A DNA stretch of 64,000 nucleotides from assembly GCF_000425445.1 (NCBI RefSeq), contig NZ_KE384378.1, positions 171,811 through 235,810 of the forward strand, read 5' to 3'. The notes below the pieces were generated by a model that was not told the DNA's origin, searched no databases, and saw nothing but the letters and a program-made list of their open reading frames with translations. Positions 34,982 through 43,015 of the stretch are shown in pieces (positions within the stretch are counted from its first letter, which is position 1; every line of letters begins with the position of its first letter). Origin of the DNA: Flavobacterium denitrificans DSM 15936. Lineage in GTDB: Bacteria; Bacteroidota; Bacteroidia; Flavobacteriales; Flavobacteriaceae. Both the position numbers and the translations under genes were made by a program.

Positions 34982-35821
34982 TTATCTTAAATCAGTGATT
35001 TTACAAACATCCATATCTCCGTAATCTAAGTTTTCACCAGCCATTCCCCAGATAAAAGTATAATTACTAGTTCCAGAACCCGAGTGAATTGACCAAGGCG
35101 GAGAAATTACTGCTTGGTGATTGTTCATCCAGATATGTCTTGTTTCTTGTGGTTGTCCCATAAAATGACATACCGCTTGATTTTCTGGAATATCTAAGTA
35201 GAAATACACTTCCATTCTACGGTCGTGCACGTGAGCTGGCATTGTATTCCAAACACTTCCCGGATTTAATTCCGTCATTCCCATTTGCAATTGACAAGTT
35301 GTAACTACACTTCCAATAATCATTTGATTAACGGTACGGTGATTTGCCGTTTCCATTGCTCCTAAGTTTAATTTATTTGCTTCAGCCAAACTTACTTTTA
35401 CCGTCGGATAAGATGTATGAGCTGGTGCCGAATTGATATAGAATTTAGCAGGATTAGAAGCATCAACACTTTTGAAAATCACTTCTTTATTACCGCTTCC
35501 AATATATAGAGCATCTTTAAAACCTAATTCATAAGTAGTTCCTTCAACAACAACAGAACCGCTTCCGCCAACATTGATTATACCTAATTCTCTTCTTTCC
35601 AAAAAATAAGGTGCTTTTAGCGGATCAATTGTTTCCAAAACTAAATCACCTTTAACCGGCACTGCAGATCCTGCAATGTATCTGTCATAATGAGAATAAA
35701 CCAAAACGATTTCATCTTCCTGCATTAAATCATCAATTAAGAATTCTTCTCTTAATTGTTGTGTATCATATTTTTTTACTGCTTCGGGGCTTGATGCGTA
35801 TCTTGAACTATATTTTGTCAT
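34982..35821 (-). CDS. kduI: 5-keto-4-deoxyuronate isomerase
   Basis: A 279-residue cupin-fold enzyme of typical length. It contains LGIINVGGSGSVVVEGTTYE, NQMIIGSVVTTCQLQMGMTE, and the metal-binding segment NTMPAHVHDRRMEVYFYLD. It isomerises 4-deoxy-L-threo-5-hexosulose uronate, the product formed from the sugar freed by GH105, to 2,5-diketo-3-deoxygluconate. It is the first gene of the operon kduI-kduD-uxaC-kdgK-eda-uxaB-uxaA and has a LacI-type operator 14 nt upstream. Confidence 0.96.
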   Translation of the reverse strand: MTKYSSRYASSPEAVKKYDTQQLREEFLIDDLMQEDEIVLVYSHYDRYIAGSAVPVKGDLVLETIDPLKAPYFLERRELGIINVGGSGSVVVEGTTYELGFKDALYIGSGNKEVIFKSVDASNPAKFYINSAPAHTSYPTVKVSLAEANKLNLGAMETANHRTVNQMIIGSVVTTCQLQMGMTELNPGSVWNTMPAHVHDRRMEVYFYLDIPENQAVCHFMGQPQETRHIWMNNHQAVISPPWSIHSGSGTSNYTFIWGMAGENLDYGDMDVCKITDLR

Positions 35822-35835
35822 AATTTCTAAATTAA

Positions 35836-35857
35836 TGTAATCGATTGCACAAATTTA
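35836..35857 (-). promoter_or_regulatory. LacI-type operator next to the -7 box of the kduI operon
   Basis: TGTAATCGATTGCA (35836-35849) is directly followed, on the plus strand, by CAAATTTA (35850-35857), which is TAAATTTG on the transcribed strand. The operator would cover the transcription start. No clear -33 TTG is seen at the expected place. Confidence 0.72.
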
Positions 35858-35920
35858 TTTTTTTATATTGAAATACCATAATTGAAACCAAAAATTATTT
35901 CACTGACAACCACTTTTTCT

Positions 35921-37240
35921 TTACAATTCTACTTTTTTCATTTTTGGAACTAGAATGTGCATAATCAGCCAAGCCAATAAATACGAAGCTCCACAGATGC
36001 AAAACATGATAAAATAGCCTGTTTCAATTTTGCCTAACTTCGTATAATATACAAACATGTTTTTCTGAACCACCAAAGTCAACAAGATTCCGCCAAGCGC
36101 TCCAAACATCCCACCTAATCCTGTAACCGAAGCAGTGGCTTTTTTAGGAAACATATCAGAAACAGTTGTAAAGATATTTGCACTCCAAGCTTGGTGTGCT
36201 GAAACTGCCAAACCTATAACTAAAATTGCCCACCACATATTTATACTTCCTAGATATTGTGAAAACAAAACCGGCAAAACTGCAAACGCATAGAGCAACA
36301 TACTTGTTTTACGAGCTTTATAAGCCGGCCAATTGTTATTTATTAATTTTAATGGAAGCCAGCCTCCTCCAATACTGCCCACACTTCCAATCATATATAC
36401 CAACGCACAAGGCCAGATAATTTCTGTTGCCGTCAATTTATATTGTTTCATCAAGAAATCTGGCAACCAGAATAAATAAAACCACCAAACCGGGTCGGTC
36501 AATAATTTTCCTATTGCAAAAGCCCAAGTTTGACGAAACGACAGTAACTTAAACCAAGAAACTTTTTCTTTTGAATCTTCTTCAGCAACAACCACTTGAT
36601 CTGAAGTAATATATTCTAATTCTGCTTGAGACAAACGTTTTTGTTTCTGCGGTACTTCATACAATAAAAACCACAAGAAAAGCCAAATAAACCCAACAAT
36701 ACCTGTTAAGATAAATGCCCACTGCCAACCATAATTTTCAGCAATGTAAGGAACGGTCAACGGCACTATAATTGCGCCGATGTTGCTCCCGGAGTTAAAT
36801 ATCCCAGTAGCTAAAGCCCTTTCCTTTTGAGGAAACCATTCAGCTGTTGCTTTTATTGCCGCTGGGAAATTCCCTGCCTCAGTTATTCCTAAAAAGATGC
36901 GGGCAATTACGAATCCCCCGGTACCTGTTGCAAGCGCATGACCAATTGCAGCCAAACTCCATAACCCAGTAGAAATGGCATAACCTAATTTAGTTCCTAA
37001 TTTGTCAATAATTCCACCCGCAACCAACATTCCAAGCGCATAAGCGATTTTAAATGCAATCTCAATATTCGAATAGTCAATAACTTCTTGTTCCGGTGTC
37101 CAATGAAAAGCTTCTGCAAGAAAAGGTCGAAGGTAACTTATTACATTTCTGTCTAAATAATTAACAGTCGTTGCAAAAAAAACTAAACTACAAATAGTCC
37201 AGCGATACTTTCCTATTGCTGCATTGGCTTGGTTCATCAT
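35921..37240 (-). CDS. MFS hexuronate transporter (ExuT-like), first copy
   Basis: A 439-residue membrane protein with about 12 hydrophobic segments. It carries YRWTICSLVFFATTVNYLDR at the start of helix 1 and AGNFPAAIKATAEWFPQKER, both typical of the anion:cation symporter group that includes ExuT and GudP. It should bring galacturonate or related uronates from periplasm to cytosol. It lies 44 nt downstream of the second MFS gene and probably shares its operator-controlled promoter. Confidence 0.9.
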   Translation of the reverse strand: MMNQANAAIGKYRWTICSLVFFATTVNYLDRNVISYLRPFLAEAFHWTPEQEVIDYSNIEIAFKIAYALGMLVAGGIIDKLGTKLGYAISTGLWSLAAIGHALATGTGGFVIARIFLGITEAGNFPAAIKATAEWFPQKERALATGIFNSGSNIGAIIVPLTVPYIAENYGWQWAFILTGIVGFIWLFLWFLLYEVPQKQKRLSQAELEYITSDQVVVAEEDSKEKVSWFKLLSFRQTWAFAIGKLLTDPVWWFYLFWLPDFLMKQYKLTATEIIWPCALVYMIGSVGSIGGGWLPLKLINNNWPAYKARKTSMLLYAFAVLPVLFSQYLGSINMWWAILVIGLAVSAHQAWSANIFTTVSDMFPKKATASVTGLGGMFGALGGILLTLVVQKNMFVYYTKLGKIETGYFIMFCICGASYLLAWLIMHILVPKMKKVEL

Positions 37241-37284
37241 TGAATTTGGTTTAAGGTTGGTTGGTTAGTTAGCTTAAAATCCTT

Positions 37285-38877
37285 TTACAAATCAGTAATC
37301 GGACTATATTTTGGAACCAAAGTTTTCATCACAACCCAGCCTGTCAAATAACAAACTGCGCAGATAGAAAAGATGATCATATATCCTGAGTTAATCCCGT
37401 TTACTACATTTTCACCAGCAGTTGTAAGTGATTTTAAAAATTCTTCCAAATTCCCCACTCCTTTTTCAGCCAGAAAAGCCTTTTCTGTTACTGCATTTTG
37501 AAATTGCGGGTATTTATCTAGCAAAGGCTGACCATTTATTGTGCTCCAATTTCTTTGCGTGAAATCAAATAACATACCTGAGCCTTTATTTATAAGTGTC
37601 GAACCAATTCCTCCTGCTAAGCCTCCAATACCTGTAATCGTTGCAATTGCTTTCTTTGGAAACATATCTCCAACCGTAGTAAAAATATTTGCCGACCAAG
37701 ACTGATGCGCTGCACCTGCGATTCCTATAATGATAACCGGAACCCAGTAACTAATATATCCTAAAGGCTGAGCCGCTAAAGCTAATAATGGGAAAAATGC
37801 AAAAATAAGCATCGCTCTCATGCGTCCTTCGTACGGATTCATTCCTTTTTTCTCCACAAAATAAGTAGGCAGCCATCCTCCAATAATCGACAATAAAGTA
37901 ATCATATAAAGAACAAATAATGGTAATGCTGCTTGTGTAGAATCCATTCCATAAACCGAACTCAAATAAGCTGGAGTCCAGAACAAAAAGAACCACCAAA
38001 CACCATCAGTCATGAATTTACCAAATGCAAAAGCCCAAGTTTGCTTGTATTTAAAACAATCTGCTAATGAAACTTTTGAACTAGCTTCTGCAACATACCC
38101 TAAATTACTGTCTGCAACATCATCTTGCTGAATATAAGCCAACTCTTCTGGAGTTACTTTAGCATGTCTTTCTGGCTTATCATACATAAACATCCAGAAT
38201 CCCATCCAAATAAATCCTAAAGCCCCAATAATGATAAAAGACATTTCCCAACCAAAAGATTTAGCGATAAACGGAATTGTAACTGGCGCTGCTAATGCCC
38301 CAACTGTAGCTCCTGCATTGAAAATACTAGTTGCAAAAGCCCTGTCTTTTTTAGGGAAATATTCTGCTGTAGTTTTAATAGCTGCAGGAAAGTTTCCTGC
38401 TTCTCCAACAGCTAAAACAAAACGTGCAAAAATGAACAAAGCCACACTTACATTAATTACTAAAGCAGTATCTTGAACAGTACTGATTATTTCCTTTGAT
38501 CCGTGGAAGCCTACCAACCAGTCTCCAGTAATTATTCCCGAAGTAGCAATACCACAGAAAGCATGAAGACAAGCTCCTATAGACCAAATTCCAATTGCCC
38601 AAAGAAATCCTTTTTTTGTATCTAACCAATCTACAAATCGACCAGCAAACAATAATGAAACCGCATAAAATATCGAAAACAAAGCCGTTATGTCTCCATA
38701 ATCACTGTTTGTCCAATGAAATTCTGGAGCAATAAAATCTTTCCATGTTAAAGAAAGTACTTGTCTGTCTAAATAATTAATTGTTGTTGCAAAAAAAAGC
38801 AAAGCACAAATGCTCCAACGATATTTTCCTGCTGATTTCATGCTTTGGCTGGTAGTAACTGAATTTTCTTGGGTCAT
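37285..38877 (-). CDS. MFS hexuronate transporter (ExuT-like), second copy with two insertions
   Basis: A 530-residue paralogue of the adjacent MFS gene with the same YRWSICALLFFATTINYLDR start and AGNFPAAIKTTAEYFPKKDR. Compared with its neighbour it carries two extra segments: about 35 residues after helix 3 (ITGDWLVGFHGSKEIISTVQ region) and about 60 residues before the last helices (LLDKYPQFQNAVTEKAFL region), the latter probably facing the periplasm or cytosol. The two copies may differ in substrate, for example saturated versus unsaturated uronates. First gene of the unit, with operator upstream. Confidence 0.9.
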   Translation of the reverse strand: MTQENSVTTSQSMKSAGKYRWSICALLFFATTINYLDRQVLSLTWKDFIAPEFHWTNSDYGDITALFSIFYAVSLLFAGRFVDWLDTKKGFLWAIGIWSIGACLHAFCGIATSGIITGDWLVGFHGSKEIISTVQDTALVINVSVALFIFARFVLAVGEAGNFPAAIKTTAEYFPKKDRAFATSIFNAGATVGALAAPVTIPFIAKSFGWEMSFIIIGALGFIWMGFWMFMYDKPERHAKVTPEELAYIQQDDVADSNLGYVAEASSKVSLADCFKYKQTWAFAFGKFMTDGVWWFFLFWTPAYLSSVYGMDSTQAALPLFVLYMITLLSIIGGWLPTYFVEKKGMNPYEGRMRAMLIFAFFPLLALAAQPLGYISYWVPVIIIGIAGAAHQSWSANIFTTVGDMFPKKAIATITGIGGLAGGIGSTLINKGSGMLFDFTQRNWSTINGQPLLDKYPQFQNAVTEKAFLAEKGVGNLEEFLKSLTTAGENVVNGINSGYMIIFSICAVCYLTGWVVMKTLVPKYSPITDL

Positions 38878-38985
38878 GGTTAGTATATTGTAAAAGTTAT
38901 GTTTTTAGATCCTTTTCTTTTTATCATTCAAATCGAATTAGAAAGCACTAAAAAACAATGATTTAACACAAATAAAACGAAATAA

Positions 38986-39029
38986 TGTAATCGATTGCAC
39001 AAATATAGTTTTTAATCTTTATATTCCAA
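38986..39029 (-). promoter_or_regulatory. Promoter and LacI-type operator of the MFS pair
   Basis: Read on the minus strand: TTG at 39027-39029, 19 nt, TATATTTG at 39000-39007, directly followed by the operator TGCAATCGATTACA (38986-38999). The -33/-7 pair matches the Bacteroidota consensus and the operator covers the start point, the best example of the four sites. The rest of the 383-bp gap 38878-39260 holds the possible small gene at 39132 and AT-rich DNA. Confidence 0.78.
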
Positions 39030-39131
39030 ATAAATTATATAAAAAATTATTTTTGCACTCAAAATAAACATATCAAACAAAAAAAATAGTACAATATTAC
39101 ACATTAAACAATATATTTGTTAAATAGCAAA

Positions 39132-39260
39132 GTGTCAAAATCATCCGTTATTAGTATTAAAATTGTACGGAAATCCAAGACTGAAAAGCTAATTTATCTT
39201 CTACTATTTTTCGCGTTTTTCACATTGATTATTATAATTTCAACAATCCTATTTAAATAA
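39132..39260 (+). CDS. Possible 42-residue single-span membrane protein (GTG start)
   Basis: A GTG-started frame of 42 codons ends with TAA immediately before the ATG of the esterase gene. The product has a basic N-terminal part (about 1-19, several Lys and Arg) and a continuous hydrophobic segment LIYLLLFFAFFTLIIIISTI (about 20-39). Direct adjacency to the next gene and a well-formed membrane helix argue for coding; the absence of an ATG start and the AT-rich setting argue against it. No homologue is recognised. Confidence 0.3.
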   Translation: MSKSSVISIKIVRKSKTEKLIYLLLFFAFFTLIIIISTILFK

Positions 39261-40193
39261 ATGAAAACTGTTATTCCTTCAAAATTACTTAATTACTTTG
39301 CATTATTTACACTGACTATCAATCAATTGCAAGCACAAGACAAAATCATTCCATTATGGAATAAAATTCCGGATGAAATAACTGCTCCAGATTATAACGA
39401 AAAAGAAACCGTAAAAGAGGGAATAATCATCAATAGCAGTTTTGTATCTGTCCCAACATTAAGCATTTTTATTCCAAAAGAAATTAAGCCAAATCAAACT
39501 GCCATTATTATTTTTCCGGGTGGAGGCTATTCACATCTTTCCATGGACAAGGAAGGGACTAAAGTGGCAAATTGGCTAAATAGTTTAGGAATTACTGCTT
39601 TTGTTTTAAAATATCGCTTGCCGAATGATTTGATTATGAAAAACAAGAATATTGGTCCTTTGCAAGATGCTCAGGAAGCCATGAGGTATGTAAGAGCAAA
39701 TGCATCAAAGTGGAATATCGACATCAATAAAATTGGCACTATAGGCTTTTCAGCGGGCGGGCATTTGGCTTCGACCCTAGCAACGCATTACGAGGACAAG
39801 ACATACCAATCAGCATCAAACACTAGCGCGCGCCCAGATTTTTCGCTTTTAATTTATCCTGTGATATCTATGGAAAACAACATCACACACAAAGGTTCTC
39901 AAACTAATTTATTAGGAAACAATCCCTCGAAAGACTTAATTGATTCTTTTTCGAATGACAAAAAAGTCACCTCGCAAACTCCTCCGACATTCTTGATACA
40001 TGCAACCGATGATACAGCCGTATTGCCTGAAAACAGCATCAACTATTACTTGGCTCTTAAAAAAAATGGAGTTACATGTGAATTACATCTTTATGAAAAT
40101 GGCGGGCACGGTTTTGGTCTTGGTGTTAAAGATACCAGCAAAAATTGGACGAAAGACTGCGAAGAATGGCTTAAAAACCACGGTTATTATTAA
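39261..40193 (+). CDS. Secreted acetyl-esterase-like alpha/beta hydrolase, paralogue of the fused esterase
   Basis: A 310-residue protein with signal peptide (about 1-25, ending LQAQ). Catalytic motifs are FPGGGYSHL, GFSAGGHLAS with Ser164, HATDDTAVLPENS and GGHGFGLGVK. The sequence parallels the esterase half of the 601-residue fusion at 11484 along its whole length, from PLWNKIPDEI to GGHGFGLG, but there is no GH43 domain. It is likely a deacetylase for pectic or hemicellulosic oligosaccharides. It is divergent from the MFS pair and followed by a terminator. Confidence 0.87.
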   Translation: MKTVIPSKLLNYFALFTLTINQLQAQDKIIPLWNKIPDEITAPDYNEKETVKEGIIINSSFVSVPTLSIFIPKEIKPNQTAIIIFPGGGYSHLSMDKEGTKVANWLNSLGITAFVLKYRLPNDLIMKNKNIGPLQDAQEAMRYVRANASKWNIDINKIGTIGFSAGGHLASTLATHYEDKTYQSASNTSARPDFSLLIYPVISMENNITHKGSQTNLLGNNPSKDLIDSFSNDKKVTSQTPPTFLIHATDDTAVLPENSINYYLALKKNGVTCELHLYENGGHGFGLGVKDTSKNWTKDCEEWLKNHGYY

Positions 40194-40211
40194 GTTTAAA
40201 ACATAAAAAAA

Positions 40212-40253
40212 GGGTTTTTAAATTGGCTAACGTGTAACCTAATTTAAAAACCC
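40212..40253 (+). terminator. Rho-independent terminator after the esterase gene
   Basis: GGGTTTTTAAATT (40212-40224) and AATTTAAAAACCC (40241-40253) pair perfectly over 13 bp. It lies 19 nt after the stop codon. From 40254 to 40667 (about 410 nt) I see no gene or clear signal, only AT-rich sequence. Confidence 0.75.
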
Positions 40254-40667
40254 GATAAAAATTTTGACTTCTTGTATTTAATCTTGCAAATTTATACAAG
40301 TACCCACGATCAATGAATATGTCCAAATTTCTACAAAACTTGTTTCTCCAAAAACTAGTATTAATTCCATAGAAACTTTTTGATGATGTTAAAAAGGCAA
40401 AACATCTTAGATTTCTATTTCATTGATGCAAATTTACCTACCAGTTTTACGAATACATTACGGTTTTCCGCATTCTAACAAAAGTTTTATATTTTTTTAT
40501 AAAATACGAAGCATAAAACACTGAAAACAAACCATTAAACAAATTAACGCTTCAAAGAAAAAAAATAAAAAAACTAAAACTTAACTTTAGCTTTACATTA
40601 TTTCTTATTCTAGATTAAGTTGGAATTGGTCTTTATCTAATAAATTTGCTTTCAAAATTAGAATATT

Positions 40668-40982
40668 ATGAAAATGCTTGAATTTTTATTACTTGGAAAA
40701 AACGAAGCAATTTTAGCCATTTTGCTTCGCTTGGTTAATGCCGATGAAAATTGGAATGCAGTTGCTTTCAATAATGAAAAAGAAGCTCAAGAATATTTTA
40801 GCAATCATAAAATAGATATTGTTCTGTTGAGCTCTGCAATTGAAGATCATATCGAAAAAGAGTTTGCTTCTTTTTGCTTGAAACAACAACCGGATGTAGA
40901 AGTTATTGAACATTTTGGAGGTGGAAGCGGTTTGTTGAAATCGGAAATTATGCATCGATTGTATTTAAAGGGAAAGCTTTAA
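40668..40982 (+). CDS. Small receiver-like protein without phospho-acceptor Asp
   Basis: A 104-residue protein; a second ATG two codons in is an alternative start. The pattern of hydrophobic strands (LEFLLLGKN, DIVLLSS, VEVIEHFGGGSGLLKSEI) looks like the alpha/beta fold of response-regulator receivers. At the position where the Asp would follow DIVLL there is Ser-Ser, so it would not be phosphorylated in the normal way. The gene is 25 nt upstream of a 2H phosphoesterase and probably co-transcribed. Assignment to the receiver fold is an inference from sequence pattern. Confidence 0.6.
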   Translation: MKMLEFLLLGKNEAILAILLRLVNADENWNAVAFNNEKEAQEYFSNHKIDIVLLSSAIEDHIEKEFASFCLKQQPDVEVIEHFGGGSGLLKSEIMHRLYLKGKL

Positions 40983-41007
40983 ATTTGTATTATCTAAATG
41001 CTTAAAA

Positions 41008-41568
41008 ATGCAAAAAAGATATTCCGTTGTATTTCATCCTTCATCAGAAGTTATTGCCACTATCAAAGCAATGAAGGATTTTTTAAAAAGCAAAATCAAC
41101 TGGTACAACAGTTGCAATTCTGTGGCGCATATAACGATTTGTGAAATCGAAATTAACGAATCACAACTTGAAAATTTCAAGAAGAAGCTTGCAAAAATCT
41201 GCGACGCTTTTGCTCCTTTTATGGTTCATTTAAATGATTTTGGTGCTTATGAAAATAGCGGTGCTTTTTTTATAAAACCAAATAAAGAATCTAAAGATAG
41301 TTTAAAACCAATCATGAAAAAGATTCAAGAAACTTTAAAACCCTTAAAGATAAAAAGTGATGATCCGCACATTTCTATTGGTCGAAGATTAACTCCAGAA
41401 AATCTTGAAATTGCCTCACAGCTTTTCACTACCATTGATGTGGAATTTTTATGCGACGCTATTATTTTGCGTGAATTTGATCCGAAAGTAAAACAGTTTT
41501 TCGTGATTGAGACGATACCGTTTGGCAGTAATCCAGAACCGGAGTTTGTACAAGCAAGTTTGTTTTAA
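41008..41568 (+). CDS. 2H phosphoesterase / 2'-5' RNA ligase-like protein
   Basis: A 186-residue cytosolic protein with two His-x-Thr/Ser-x motifs, HITICEI (about residue 35) and HISIGRR (about residue 113), which form the active site of the LigT-like 2H phosphoesterase superfamily. Spacing and length fit the family. Members act on 2',5' or cyclic phosphodiester bonds in RNA or nucleotides; the substrate here is unknown. It follows the small receiver-like gene at 40668. Confidence 0.82.
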   Translation: MQKRYSVVFHPSSEVIATIKAMKDFLKSKINWYNSCNSVAHITICEIEINESQLENFKKKLAKICDAFAPFMVHLNDFGAYENSGAFFIKPNKESKDSLKPIMKKIQETLKPLKIKSDDPHISIGRRLTPENLEIASQLFTTIDVEFLCDAIILREFDPKVKQFFVIETIPFGSNPEPEFVQASLF

Positions 41569-41619
41569 TTTTTTTATACAAAGGCAATAAGGCTCAAAGT
41601 TTATTTTTTTACAAATATT

Positions 41620-41681
41620 CCAAGGTTTCAACCTTGGGACGCAATTTATTCACCAAACATCTTCCAAGGTTGAAACCTTGG
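41620..41681. repeat. Pair of inverted 18-bp near-palindromes
   Basis: CCAAGGTTTCAACCTTGG (41620-41637) and CCAAGGTTGAAACCTTGG (41664-41681) are exact reverse complements of each other, and each is almost self-complementary. No gene lies in the gap 41569-41848 that holds them. Confidence 0.7.
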
Positions 41682-41723
41682 GCTATGGTTGCATTGATTA
41701 TGCAAAAAACTTTGCGACTCTGC

Positions 41724-41741
41724 TCCCGATAGTTATCGGGA
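41724..41741. repeat. Dispersed palindrome, copy 1
   Basis: TCCCGATAGTTATCGGGA. An exact reverse complement occurs at 62745-62762 and a variant (CTCGATAGCTATCGGG) at 52707-52724, so this is a dispersed intergenic palindrome. Confidence 0.7.
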
Positions 41742-41848
41742 TTTCGAGATCATCCACAACAACATTAAAAAACTTTGCCCTTTAGTGCCTTAGCGGCCAT
41801 AACCCACAACATCATTTTTTCCGTATATTTGAATTTTACAATTCAGAT

Positions 41849-42772
41849 ATGAAATCCCTAGATTCATTTTATAAAGAAATCACCGAAGGTTCCACTATTG
41901 AACCCAATTCCTTGCTTCCAAATGACATTCAAAAAGAAATTGGTCATTTTAATGTTTTTAGTATCAAAGAACTTCTGGAACGACTGCAAGGAAAATCGGC
42001 TATGCCTTATGACAGAAGGGCTTACTATAAAATAAGTTTGATAAAAGGCCACAACAAAGCCGAATATGCCGATAAGGTAATCGAAATTGAAAAACAGGGA
42101 TTGTTATTTGCAACACCAAAAATCCCATACAACTACATTCCACAAGACACCAATCAAGGTGGGCAATTTTGTGTTTTTACAAGCGAATTTTTATCGAAAA
42201 ACAAAAGTGGAATTGACTTAGATAATCTTCCAATTTTTGCTTCAGATGGTTATCCAATTTTTCAATTATCAAATGAAGAAGTTTCTGAAGTTGAATTGAT
42301 TTTCAACAAAATACAAAAAGAAATCAACTCTGACTATATCTACAAATATGATTTAATCCGAAATTATGTTGCCGAATTAATTCACTTTGGGCAAAAATTG
42401 CAACCTATTACAGCATTGTATTCCAAACATAATTCGGCGGCGAGAGTTTCGTCATTATTTGCTGAATTATTAGAAAGGCAATTCCCAATAGAATCTCCAA
42501 ATCAGAAATTAGAATTAAGAACGGCAAAGGATTTTGCGGAAAGATTATCCGTTCATGTTAATCATTTAAATAAAGTTTTAAAAGAAAGCACCGGAAAAAC
42601 GACCACCGAATTAATCAGTTCAAGACTAACAAACGAAGCAAAAATCCTTTTAAAACAAACCGATTGGAACATTTCTGAAATTGCTTATTCTCTTGGTTTT
42701 GAAGAATTGGCACATTTTTCTAATTTCTTTAAAAAACAAACGTCGTTTACACCGTTGGCTTTTAGGAGTTAG
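41849..42772 (+). CDS. AraC-family transcriptional regulator
   Basis: A 307-residue protein. The N-terminal about 200 residues form a cupin-like sensor region, and the C-terminal about 100 residues are an AraC double helix-turn-helix (DFAERLSVHVNHLNKVLKES and WNISEIAYSLGFEELAHFSN, ending FFKKQTSFTPLAFR). It is followed 243 nt later by an SDR gene in the same direction, a common pairing in which the regulator controls the dehydrogenase. No operator can be named from the sequence. Confidence 0.92.
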   Translation: MKSLDSFYKEITEGSTIEPNSLLPNDIQKEIGHFNVFSIKELLERLQGKSAMPYDRRAYYKISLIKGHNKAEYADKVIEIEKQGLLFATPKIPYNYIPQDTNQGGQFCVFTSEFLSKNKSGIDLDNLPIFASDGYPIFQLSNEEVSEVELIFNKIQKEINSDYIYKYDLIRNYVAELIHFGQKLQPITALYSKHNSAARVSSLFAELLERQFPIESPNQKLELRTAKDFAERLSVHVNHLNKVLKESTGKTTTELISSRLTNEAKILLKQTDWNISEIAYSLGFEELAHFSNFFKKQTSFTPLAFRS

Positions 42773-42790
42773 TGGTTTCAGGTTTCTTAG

Positions 42791-42823
42791 AACTTTGTCA
42801 AAGTTTAAAACTTTGACAAAGTT
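42791..42823. terminator. Long hairpin after the AraC gene
   Basis: The 33-nt segment starting AACTTTGTCAAAGTTT is self-complementary over 16 bp. It lies 18 nt after the araC-type stop. It could end transcription but lacks a strong T-tract and resembles a dispersed repeat. Confidence 0.5.
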
Positions 42824-43015
42824 GAACGTATAGTTTTGGAATTTAATTATTGTGACTTCACAAGTGATTTGAATTTTGCAAACATCAGTTTGATATTTAC
42901 AATTCCCTACAACTACTTCGCTCCTACCTTTGTCTTATCAATTTAAAAAATCGAAAAGATGAATTTATCATTTTACATTCTACAATTCCCAATTCACAAT
43001 TAACAATTAAAAAAG

